Origin: Mycobacterium sp. SM1
GTDB lineage: Bacteria; Actinomycetota; Actinomycetes; Mycobacteriales; Mycobacteriaceae
Direction of reading: 5' to 3'
Assembly (NCBI RefSeq): GCF_018361265.1
Contig: NZ_JAFLNH010000003.1
Span: 322,501-386,500 of the forward strand
Length of the DNA stretch: 64,000 nucleotides
A program made the translations under genes and the position numbers. The notes under the pieces are model-generated. The model was given only the letters and a program-made list of their open reading frames with translations, searched no databases and had not been told where the DNA came from. Shown piece after piece: positions 38,867-50,500 of the stretch (the first letter of the stretch is position 1; each line of letters starts with the position of its first letter).

Positions 38867-41800
38867 ATGGAGCTTGATGACCAACACTGCCTTCCGCTCA
38901 CTCGTGCGCAGTTAGACATATGGCTTGCCCAGGAAACGCGCCAATCTGGCATCGAGTGGCAGCTTGGCGTATTCGTAAGAATTGCGGGCGCCGTCGACCG
39001 TGATGCCCTCGAGTGGGCGATCCGCCGTACGGTGCAGGAGGCCGAGCCGCTACGGGCCGCCATCATCGAGGTGGATGGGCACCTTGTCCAACGGGTGATC
39101 GATGACCCGGATGTCGAGCTGGCCTGCTATGACGTGAGCGGCGCGGCCGATCCCGAACAGGAAGCCCGCGGGATAGCCTCATCGATCCGGCTCGCACCCA
39201 TGCCGTTCAGTGGCCCGCTATTCAAATTTGCGCTGTTTCGGGCGCGGCACGACGAATTCTATTTGTTCGCATGTGCTCATCACATCGTTATTGACGCGAC
39301 CGGGATTCTACTGATCGGCCATCGGATTGCATCTGTCTACTCGGCAATCGTTTCCGGCGCGCCTGTTCCTCCAGCCTTCTTCGGATCGTTGCGGGATTTG
39401 GTTGACTGCGAGTTAGAATACGAAAGGTCTGAACAGTATCTGGAAGACCAGGACTATTGGACCAGGAAACTTCCATCGACAAGCGGGGCGGATCATCATC
39501 GGTTGCCCGACGCAGCCGCAGAGCGTGATCCGGATCAGGTTTCCGAGCCCGTTGAATTGGACGCGGCAATCCTGCGTCAAGTCGACGAGCTCTGCCACTT
39601 CTGGAACGTGCCTCGATCATCGGTCATCGTCGCGGCGTGCGCACTTTTAGTGCGCAGCTGGCGCGCTGACGGCCCGGAGGTGGTGCTCGACTTCCCGGTC
39701 ACCAGGAGAGTCCGCCCGGAGGCGAAGACGATACCCGGGATGGTTGCCGGAATTGTTCCACTGCCACTGAGGGTTACACCAGAATCTACAGTCGCCGGGT
39801 TTTGCAAGCATGTTGACGCCCGAATACGGGAAGTGTTGGAGCATCAGAGGTTTCCGGTGCAAGCGCTCGAGCGCAAATCCGGCCTTCATGATCCGGGAAA
39901 ACCGGCCGAGAGAGTACGTGTGAATTTCCTCCCTGCCGCGTTTAATCTGGACTTTGGCGGTGTTCCGGCCCACGTGTCTTTTACCAACATCGGCCCCGTG
40001 GGCGGCTTTGGGTTGATCTTCTCCGGCGCCGGTAACCAGCTTTTTCTCAGCACGGCCGGTGCGGGGCAGCCTTTTTCGAATTTCGACCCCGCCGATCTGG
40101 TGGAGCGCCTGCGCCGGGTGTTGGGGGTGATGAGCGCGGATCCGGGGGCGCGGGTGTCGTCGGTTGATGTGCTTGATGGGGGGGAGTGGGCCCGGTTGGC
40201 GGGGTGGGGCAATGCGGGGGTGTTGGCCGGCGCGGTGGGGCCGGGGGTGTCGATTCCGGTGGTGTTTGGCGCGCAGGTGGGGCGGGCCCCGGAGGCGGTG
40301 GCGCTTAGTTGTGGGGCGCAGGTGATGACCTATCGGCAGCTGGATGAGGCCTCGGATCGGTTGGCGTGGGCGCTGGTGGGCCGGGGGGTGGGCCCGGGGG
40401 CGTGTGTGGGGTTGCTGGTGGAGCGCTCGGCGCAGGCGATTGTGGCGATTTTGGGGGTGTTGAAGGCGGGGGCGGCCTATGTGCCCATCGACCCGGGGCT
40501 GCCGGGGGCGCGTGTGCGGTTCATGCTGGCCGATGCGGCGCCGGTGGTGGTGTTGGCTGGCTCGGGGTTGGGGTCGCGGCTAGATGGTTGTGGGCTGGCG
40601 GTGCTCGAGGTGGGGGATGCGGGTGCGGCGGCCCAGCCGGGCGGCCCGCTGCCGGCGCTGGGCCCGGATGACATCGCGTATCTGATTTACACCTCGGGCA
40701 CCACCGGCACCCCGAAGGGGGTGGCGATCACCCACCGCAGCGTGACCCAGTTGATGGAGTCGCTGGACGCCGAGTTGGGGCTGGCGGGGCAGGTGTGGTC
40801 GCAGTGGCATTCGTTAGTTTGATGTTTCGGTGTGGGAGATTTTCGGGGCGCTGCTGCATGGGGGGCGGCTGGTGGTGGTGCCCGAGGAGACGGTGGGCTC
40901 CCCGCAGGATTTTCATGCGCTGCTGGTTGGTGAGCGGGTCGGTGTGTTGACGCAGACGCCCTCGGCGGTGGGGATGTTGTCCCCGGAGGGGTTGGAGTCG
41001 GTGACGCTGGTGGTGGCCGGGGAGGCGTGCCCGGTTGAGGTGGTGGATCGCTGGGCGCCGGGGCGGGTGATGCGCAACGCCTACGGGCCCACCGAGACCA
41101 CGGTGTGTGCGGCGATCAGCGCCCCGTTGGCGGCCGGGTCGGCTGTGGTGCCGATTGGTGCCGGTGGCGGGGGCGGCGTTGTTTGTGCTGGATGGGTGGT
41201 TGCGCCCGGTGCCGGTGGGGGTGGTGGGGGAGTTGTATGTGGCTGGTGGGGGCTTGGGGGTGGGTTATTGGCGGCGTGCGGGGTTGACGGCGTCGCGGTT
41301 TGTGGCCTGCCCGTTTGGGGGGGTGGGGGCGCGGATGTATCGCAGCGGGGATTTGGTGCGCTGGGGCGCTGATGGGCAGCTGCGCTATGTGGGCCGCGCC
41401 GATGAGCAGGTCAAAATCCGGGGGTATCGCATCGAGCCCGGTGAGGTGCAGGCGGTGTTGGCCGGGTTGGCGGGGGTGGAGCAGGCGGTGGTGATCGCCC
41501 GTGAGGACCGCCCGGGGGATAAGCGGCTGGTGGCCTATATCACCGGGGGGGCCGATGCGGGGTGGGTGCGCGCCGCGTTGGCCGAGCGGTTGCCGGGGTA
41601 TATGGTGCCCGCGGCGGTGGTGGGGTTGGCGAGTTTGCCGTTGACGGTCAACGGCAAGCTGGATAAGCGGGCCTTGCCGGCCCCCGATTACGGGGACGCG
41701 GGGCGTTACCGGGCCCCCTCGTCTCCCACCGAGGAGATCTTGGCCGGCATCTACGCCCAGGTGCTGGGTGTGGAGCGGGTCGGTGTGGATGACTCGTTTT

Positions 41801-43386
41801 TCGAGCTGGGTGGGGACAGCATTTTGTCGATGCAGGTGGTGGCGCGGGCCCGCGCGGCCGGTCTGCTGTGCCGGCCGCGCGATGTTCTCGTCGAGCAGAC
41901 CGTGGCCGGGCTGGCCCGAGTAGCCAGGATCGCCGACGGCGAGGGTGACCGCGTCGATGAGGGAGTTGGACCGGTCATGGCGACCCCGATTATGTGGTGG
42001 CTGCGGGGTTTGGGGGGCGCGGTTGAGCAGTTCAACCAGACGGTGGTGCTGCAGGCTCCGCCGGGGGTGACCGAGGCCGATGTGGTGGTGTTGTTGCAGG
42101 CGTTGCTGGATCGGCATGCCATGCTGCGCCTGCGGGTGGGTGATGACGGCGCCGGGGGGTGGTCGTTAGGAGTGCCCGAGGCTGGGTCGGTGGACGCCGG
42201 TAGTTGCCTGCGATCGGTGGATGTGCTCTCCGATGAGGCGCTGGTGAAGGCGCGTTCGGGGTTGAATCCGGCGGCGGGGATGATGCTTAGCGCGTTGTGG
42301 GTGGCCGCTACGGGTCAGTTGGTGGTGATGATTCACCATTTGGCCGTGGATGGGGTGTCGTGGCGGATTTTGTTGGAGGATCTCAACGTCGCCTGGGTGC
42401 AGCATCGCGGTGGGCAGCCGGTGGTGTTGTCGGCGGGGGGGACCTCGTTTGCCCGGTGGGCTGGGCTGTTGGCGGAGTATGCGCGCCGCCCGCAGGTGGT
42501 GGCCCAGGCGGGGGTGTGGCGGCAGGTGGTGGGGGCCGCGGCGGTGGTGCCGGCGGTGCGCCCGCAGGTGGATACGTTTGCCACGGCGGGGCATTTGTCG
42601 GTGTCGCTGGATGCGCAGGCCACCGCCATGTTGCTCGCTGAGGTGCCCGCGGCGTTTCACGCCGGGGTGCAAGACATTTTGGTGATCGCGTTGGCGCTGG
42701 CGGTGGCGCGGTTTGTGGGTGATCCCGCGGGGCCGATCGGTATCGATGTGGAGGGTCATGGGCGCTATGAGGAGCTGGCCGCCGATGTGGATCTGTCGCG
42801 CACGGTGGGCTGGTTTACCGCGAAATACCCGGTGGCGTTGAGTGTGGCGGGGGTGTCGTGGGCGCAGGTGGTGACCGGGGAGGCGGCGTTGGGGGCGGTG
42901 GTTAAAGACGCCAAAGAGCAGTTGCGCGCCCTGCCGCACCCGTTGAGCTATGGGGTGTTGCGGTATTTGAATCCCGAGGTTGGCCTCGAGGGGCCGGATC
43001 CACTGATTGGGTTTAACTATCTGGGTCGGCTAGGCGGCGCGGCGGTGGGGGACTGCGGTGAGTTGTGGCGGATCGGCCGGGAGGCTGTGGGGGCCCTGGG
43101 GGCGGCGATGGCTATTCCCGTGCCGTTGGCGCACACGGTGGAGCTCAACGCCGTCACCGTTGAGGAGGAGGCCGGCCCGTGTTTGCACGCTAGCTGGACG
43201 TGGGCGCCGTCGGCTTTTGACCGCGAGCAGATCAGCCGGCTGGCCCGGTTGTGGTTTGAGGCCCTGGCCGGGATCTGCGCGCATGTGCGGGCCGGTGGGG
43301 GCGGGTTGACCCCCTCGGATATCGCGCTCGCCGGGCTTAGCCAACAGCAGATCGACGAGTTGCAGCAGCTCTATGCAGATCGCTGA
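38867..43386 (+). pseudogene. NRPS1: starter C-A-T-E module, A domain frameshifted twice
   Basis: ATG 38867 (MELDDQHCLPLTRAQLDIWL) opens a starter condensation domain, whose active site reads CAHHIVIDATGI (Ala in place of the usual Gly). Then come A ([17 protein letters not shown] core; specificity residues DVWTVAAVCK), T ([10 protein letters not shown]) and E ([11 protein letters not shown]). Comparison with the near-identical A domain at 48400-48900 shows 2 bases missing near 40814-40820 (TCGTTAGTTTGAT against TCGTATAGTTTTGAT) and 2 missing near 41159. Corrected, the protein has about 1507 residues. As written only C and half of A are translated. The E end overlaps the NRPS2 start by 14 bases. 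It likely acylates and incorporates residue 1. Real mutation or assembly error cannot be separated here. Confidence 0.85.
40108..40740 (+). repeat. A-domain N-terminal core, copy 1 of 4
   Basis: This segment (end of C, A-domain cores A1-A3) is almost base-for-base the same at about 44596-45230, 47776-48410 and 50926-51560. Differences are scattered single bases. Confidence 0.85.
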
Positions 43387-44530
43387 CATTTTGCCGCTGA
43401 CCCCCTTGCAGCGGGGGTTGTTGTTTCATGCCAGCGCCGCCCGCGGTGGCGGTGATGACGTGTATGCGGTGCAGGTGGGCCTTACCGTGGCCGGCCCGCT
43501 GGATCCGGATCGGCTGCGGGCCGCGGTGCGCGCGGTGGTGGGCCGGCATCCGCACCTGCTGGCCCGATTTAGCGCGCGGTTTGATCAGCCGGTGCAGATC
43601 GTTCCGGCTGATCCGGTGCTGCCGTGGCGGTATGTCGACCTTGATGGCCGCGCCGGTGGCGACGTCGATGAGCAGATTCGGGCGGTGTGCGCCGCCGAGC
43701 GCGCCGCGGTCTGTGACCTGGCCGACCAGCCGGGCTTTCGGGTGGTGTTGATTCGTCTTGCAGACCACCGGCACCGGTTTGTGTTGACCAATCACCACAT
43801 CGTGCTCGATGGCTGGTCGCTGCAGATCCTGCTGGGGGAGATCTTTGCCAGCTATCACGGGCAGCGGTTGGCGCCGCCGGTGGCGTATCGCCGGTTTGTC
43901 GGCTGGCTGGCCGGGCGTGACCTACCGGCCGCCCGCGCGGCCTGGGGTGAGCTGCTCGCCGGTGTGGATGGCCCCACGTTGGTCGGCCCGCCGGATCGCT
44001 TGGGGGCCGGTCCTCGGGGGGTGGTGTCGTTTCGGCTGGCGGCCGGGCTCACCGGCGCGGTCGGTGAGCTGGCGCGCTCGCATCACACGACGGTCAACAT
44101 TGTGCTGCAGGCCGGGTGGGCGCAGCTGCTGATGGGGCTGACCGGTCGCCAGGATGTGGTGTTTGGCACCACGGTTTCGGGGCGCCCGGCCGAGCTGCCC
44201 GGCGCGGAGTCGATGGTGGGCTTGTTGATCAACACGGTGCCGGTGCGGGCGCGCCTGAGCGCGACAACCACCACCGCGGAGCTGCTCCATCAGCTGCAAA
44301 GCGCCCACAACCACACCGTGGAGCATCAGCATCTGGCGCTTAGCGACATCCACCGCATCACCGGTGTGGACCAGCTGTTTGACACGCTATTGGTCTACGA
44401 GAACTACCCGCTTGAGACCACCGCGCTGGCGGGCGTCGACGGGCTGACCATCACCGAGGTCCACGCCCACGAATACAACCACTACCCGCTTGCCCTGCAA
44501 GCCGTTCCCGGCAACGAACTGGAGCTGCGC
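41980..44530 (+). repeat. E-plus-C block, copy 1 (copy 2 at 52871-55420)
   Basis: About 2.55 kb covering the epimerization domain and the following condensation domain are nearly identical to 52871-55420, offset 10.89 kb. Differences concentrate at 42165-42230 and at the E/C junction (43357-43395). There copy 1 is split into two genes and copy 2 is continuous. Confidence 0.85.
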
Positions 44531-47500
44531 GTCGAATACGACACCGAGGTGTTTGAGGCGGACGGCATCCACACCCTCATCAAACGGTTCGAGACGCTGT
44601 TGGGGGTGATGAGCGCGGATCCGGGGGCGCGGGTGTCGTCGGTTGATGTGCTTGATGGGGGGGAGTGGGCCCGGTTGGCGGGGTGGGGCAATGCGGGGGT
44701 GTTGGCCGGCGCGGTGGGGCCGGGGGTGTCGATTCCGGTGGTGTTTGGCGCGCAGGTGGGGCGGGCCCCGGAGGCGGTGGCGCTTAGTTGTGGGGCGCAG
44801 GTGATGACCTATCGGCAGCTGGATGAGGCCTCGGATCGGTTGGCGTGGGCGCTGGTGGGCCGGGGGGTGGGCCCGGGGGCGTGTGTGGGGTTGCTGGTGG
44901 AGCGCTCGGCGCAGGCGATTGTGGCGATTTTGGGGGTGTTGAAGGCGGGGGCGGCCTATGTGCCCATCGACCCGGGGCTGCCGGGGGCGCGTGTGCGGTT
45001 CATGCTGGCCGATGCGGCGCCGGTGGTGGTGTTGGCTGGCTCGGGGTTGGGGTCGCGGCTAGATGGTTGTGGGCTGGCGGTGATCGAGGTGGGGGATGCG
45101 GGTGCGGCGGCCCAGCCGGGCGGCCCGCTGCCGGCGCCGGGCCCGGATGACATCGCGTATCTGATTTACACCTCGGGCACCACCGGCACCCCGAAGGGGG
45201 TGGCGATCACCCACCGCAACGTGTTGGGGTTGCTGGAGTCGCTGGACGCCGAGTTGGGGTTGGCGGGGCAGGTGTGGTCGCAGTGGCATTCGTATAGTTT
45301 TGATGTTTCGGTGTGGGAGATTTTCGGGGCGCTGCTGCATGGGGGGCGGCTGGTGGTGGTGCCCGAGGAGACGGTGCGCTCCCCGCAGGATTTTCATGCG
45401 CTGCTGGTTGGTGAGCAGGTCAGTTTGTTAAGCCAGACGCCGTCGGCGTTTTATGCGTTGCAGGCCGCGGATGCGTTGGCCCCCGAGCGGGGTGGTGAGC
45501 TTAAGCTGCAGACGGTGGTGTTTGGGGGGGAGGCGTTAGAGCCCAATCGGCTGGGGGTGTGGCTGGGCCGGCATGTGGGGTTGCCGCGGCTGGTCAACAT
45601 GTATGGCACCACCGAGACGACGGTGCATGCCTCGTTTCGGGAGATCGTCGCCGAGGATGTGGGGGGCGCGGTCAGCCCGATTGGGGTGCCGTTGGCGCAT
45701 TTGGGGTTTTTTGTGCTGGATGGGTGGTTGCGCCCGGTGCCGGTGGGGGTGGTGGGGGAGTTGTATGTGGCTGGTGGGGGCTTGGGGGTGGGTTATTGGC
45801 GGCGTGCGGGGTTGACGGCGTCGCGGTTTGTGGCGTGCCCGTTTGGGGGGGTGGGGGCGCGGATGTATCGCAGCGGGGATTTGGTGCGCTGGGGCGCTGA
45901 TGGGCAGCTGCGCTATGTGGGCCGCGCCGATGAGCAGGTCAAAATCCGGGGGTATCGCATCGAGCCCGGTGAGGTGCAGGCGGTGTTGGCCGGGTTGGCG
46001 GGGGTGGAGCAGGCGGTGGTGATCGCCCGTGAGGACCGCCCGGGGGATAAGCGGCTGGTGGCCTATATCACCGGGGGGGCCGATGCGGGGTGGGTGCGCG
46101 CCGCGTTGGCCGAGCGGTTGCCGGGGTATATGGTGCCCGCGGCGGTGGTGGGGTTGGCGAGTTTGCCGTTGACGGTCAACGGCAAGCTGGATAAGCGGGC
46201 CTTGCCGGCCCCCGATTACGGGGACGCGGGGCGTTACCGGGCCCCCTCGTCTCCCACCGAGGAGATCTTGGCCGGCATCTACGCCCAGGTGCTGGGTGTG
46301 GAGCGGGTCGGTGTGGATGACTCGTTTTTTGATTTGGGTGGGGATTCGTTGTCGGCGATGCGGGTGATCGCCGCGGTCAATAGTGGGTTGGGCGCGGGGC
46401 TTTCGGTGCGCAGTGTGTTTGAGGCGCCCACGGTGGCGGGGTTGGCGTCGCGGGTGGGGGGCGCGGGGGCCGCGGTGGCGCCGGTGGTGGCCGTGAAGCG
46501 CCCGGCGGTGATGCCGTTGTCGTTTGCCCAGTCGCGGTTGTGGTTTTTAGATCAGCTGCAGGGGCCCTCGGCGGTGTATCACATGGCGGTGGCGTTGCGG
46601 CTGCAGGGGCGCCTGGATGTGGGGGCGTTGGGCGCGGCGCTGGGGGATGTGGTGGGCCGTCATGAGAGCCTGCGGACCCGGTTTCCGGCGGTGGGGGGCA
46701 CGCCCCGGCAGCTGGTGGTGGAGGCTGGGGGGGCCGATTTCGGGTGGGGTGTGGTGGATGCCGCGGGCTGGCCGGAGGCCCGCCTGGGGGAGGCCATCGA
46801 CGCGGTGGTGGCCCAGCCGTTTGATTTAGAGCAGCAGATTCCGTTGCGGGCGCGGGTGTTTCGGGTGGGCGCCGAGGAGCATGTGCTGGTGGTGGTGATC
46901 CACCATATCGCCGCCGATGGCTGGTCGGTGGGCCCGCTGGTGCGGGATTTGGGGCTGGCTTATGCCAGCCGGCGCGCGGGGCGGGCCCCGGATTGGGCGC
47001 CGTTGGCGGTGCAGTACGCCGATTACACGCTATGGCAGCGGGAGCGGTTGGGGGATCTCGATGAGCCCGGCAGCCCCATCGCCGAGCAGGTGGCCTATTG
47101 GCAGCGGGTGTTGGCGGGGATGCCGGAGCGGGTGGATCTTCCCACGGATCGGCCCTATCCGCCGGTGGCGGATTATCGGGGCGCCTCGGTGGCGGTGGAG
47201 TGGCCCGCGGAGCTGCAGCGGCGGATCGCTCGGCTGGCCCGGGAGCATAACGCGACCAGCTTTATGGTGGTGCAGGCCGCGTTGGCGCTGTTGTTGGGCA
47301 AGCTGAGCGCCAGCACCGATGTGGCGGTGGGGTTCCCGATCGCCGGGCGGCGTGATCCCGCGCTTGATGAGTTGGTGGGGTTTTTCGTCAACACCTTGGT
47401 GTTGCGGGTGGATGTGGGTGGGGATCCCACGGTGGCGGAGTTGCTGGGGCGGGTGCGCGCGCGCGCCTTGGAGGCCTTTGAGCACCAGGATGTGCCCTTT

Positions 47501-50500
47501 GAGGTGCTGGTGGAGCGGCTCAACCCCACCCGCAGCCTGGCGCATCACCCGCTGGTGCAGGTGGTGTTGGCGTGGCAAAACGATGAGTTTGCCGCCGGGC
47601 TGGGGTTGGGGGATGTGCGGGTCACCCAGTTGCCGGTGCAGACCCGCACCGCCCGCATGGATTTGACGTTTTCGCTGGCGGAGCGCTACGGCCCCGATGG
47701 GCAGCCCGCCGGGATTTTTGGGGCGGTGGAGTTTCGCGCCGATGTGTTTGACGCGGAGAGCGTGGCGGTGCTGGTGGAGCGCCTGCGCCGGGTGTTGGGG
47801 GTGATGAGCGCGGATCCGGGGGCGCGGGTGTCGTCGGTTGATGTGCTTGATGGGGGGGAGTGGGCCCGGTTGGCGGGGTGGGGCAATGCGGGGGTGTTGG
47901 CCGGCGCGGTGGGGCCGGGGGTGTCGATTCCGGTGGTGTTTGGCGCGCAGGTGGGGCGGGCCCCGGAGGCGGTGGCGCTTAGTTGTGGGGCGCAGGTGAT
48001 GACCTATCGGCAGCTGGATGAGGCCTCGGATCGGTTGGCGTGGGCGCTGGTGGGCCGGGGGGTGGGCCCGGGGGCGTGTGTGGGGTTGCTGGTGGAGCGC
48101 TCGGCGCAGGCGATTGTGGCGATTTTGGGGGTGTTGAAGGCGGGGGCGGCCTATGTGCCCATCGACCCGGGGCTGCCGGGGGCGCGTGTGCGGTTCATGC
48201 TGGCCGATGCGGCGCCGGTGGTGGTGTTGGCTGGCTCGGGGTTGGGGTCGCGGCTAGATGGTTGTGGGCTGGCGGTGATCGAGGTGGGGGATGCGGGTGC
48301 GGCGGCCCAGCCGGGCGGCCCGCTGCCGGCGCCGGGCCCGGATGACATCGCGTATCTGATTTACACCTCGGGCACCACCGGCACCCCGAAGGGGGTGGCG
48401 ATCACCCACCGCAACGTGTTGGGGTTGCTGGAGTCGCTGGACGGCGAGTTGGGGCTGGCGGGGCAGGTGTGGTCGCAGTGGCATTCGTATAGTTTTGATG
48501 TTTCGGTGTGGGAGATTTTCGGGGCGCTGCTGCATGGGGGGCGGCTGGTGGTGGTGCCCGAGGAGACGGTGGGCTCCCCGCAGGATTTTCATGCGCTGCT
48601 GGTTGGTGAGCGGGTCGGTGTGCTGACGCAGACGCCCTCGGCGGTGGGGATGTTGTCCCCGGAGGGGTTGGAGTCGGTGACGCTGGTGGTGGCCGGGGAG
48701 GCGTGCCCGGTTGAGGTGGTGGATCGCTGGGCGCCGGGGCGGGTGATGCGCAACGCCTACGGGCCCACCGAGACCACGGTGTATGCGGCGATCAGCGCCC
48801 CGTTGGCGGCCGGGTCGGGTGTGGTGCCGATTGGTTCGCCGGTGGCGGGGGCGGCGTTGTTTGTGCTGGATGGGTGGTTGCGCCCGGTGCCGGTGGGGGT
48901 GGTGGGGGAGTTGTATGTGGCTGGTGGGGGCTTGGGGGTGGGTTATTGGCGGCGTGCGGGGTTGACGGCGTCGCGGTTTGTGGCCTGCCCGTTTGGGGGG
49001 GTGGGGGCGCGGATGTATCGCAGCGGGGATTTGGTGCGCTGGGGCGCTGATGGGCAGCTGCGCTATGTGGGCCGCGCCGATGAGCAGGTCAAAATCCGGG
49101 GGTATCGCATCGAGCCCGGTGAGGTGCAGGCGGTGTTGGCCGGGTTGGCGGGGGTGGAGCAGGCGGTGGTGATCGCCCGTGAGGACCGCCCGGGGGATAA
49201 GCGGCTGGTGGCCTATATCACCGGGGGGGCCGATGCGGGGTGGGTGCGCGCCGCGTTGGCCGAGCGGTTGCCGGGGTATATGGTGCCCGCGGCGGTGGTG
49301 GGGTTGGCGAGTTTGCCGTTGACGGTCAACGGCAAGCTGGATAAGCGGGCCTTGCCGGCCCCCGATTACGGGGACGCGGGGCGTTACCGGGCCCCCTCGT
49401 CTCCCACCGAGGAGATCTTGGCCGGCATCTACGCCCAGGTGCTGGGTGTGGAGCGGGTCGGTGTGGATGACTCGTTTTTTGATTTGGGTGGGGATTCGTT
49501 GTCGGCGATGCGGGTGATCGCCGCGGTCAATAGTGGGTTAGGCGCGGGGCTTTCGGTGCGCAGTGTGTTTGAGGCGCCCACGGTGGCGGGGTTGGCGTCG
49601 CGGGTGGGGGGCGCGGGGGCCGCGGTGGCGCCGGTGGTGGCCGTGAAGCGCCCGGCGGTGGTGCCGTTGTCGTTTGCCCAGTCGCGGTTGTGGTTTTTAG
49701 ATCAGCTGCAGGGGCCCTCGGCGGTGTATCACATGGCGGTGGCGTTGCGGCTGCAGGGGCGCCTGGATGTGGGGGCGTTGGGCGCGGCGCTGGGGGATGT
49801 GGTGGGCCGTCATGAGAGCCTGCGGACCCGGTTTCCGGCGGTGGGGGGCACGCCCCGGCAGCTGGTGGTGGAGGCTGGGGGGGCCGATTTCGGGTGGGGT
49901 GTGGTGGATGCCGCGGGCTGGCCGGAGGCCCGCCTGGGGGAGGCCATCGACGCGGTGGTGGCCCAGCCGTTTGATTTAGAGCAGCAGATTCCGTTGCGGG
50001 CGCGGGTGTTTCGGGTGGGCGCCGAGGAGCATGTGCTGGTGGTGGTGATCCATCATATCGCCGCCGATGGCTGGTCGGTGGGCCCGCTGGTGCGGGATTT
50101 GGGGCTGGCTTATGCCAGCCGGCGCGCGGGGCGGGCCCCGGATTGGGCGCCGTTGGCGGTGCAGTACGCCGATTACACGCTATGGCAGCGGGAGCGGTTG
50201 GGGGATCTCGATGAGCCCGGCAGCCCCATCGCCGAGCAGGTGGCCTATTGGCAGCGGGTGTTGGCGGGGATGCCGGAGCGGGTGGATCTTCCCACGGATC
50301 GGCCCTATCCGCCGGTGGCGGATTATCGGGGCGCCTCGGTGGCGGTGGAGTGGCCCGCGGAGCTGCAGCGGCGGATCGCCCGGCTGGCCCGGGAGCATAA
50401 CGCGACCAGCTTTATGGTGGTGCAGGCCGCGTTGGCGCTGTTGTTGGGCAAGCTGAGCGCCAGCACCGATGTGGCGGTGGGGTTCCCGATCGCCGGGCGG

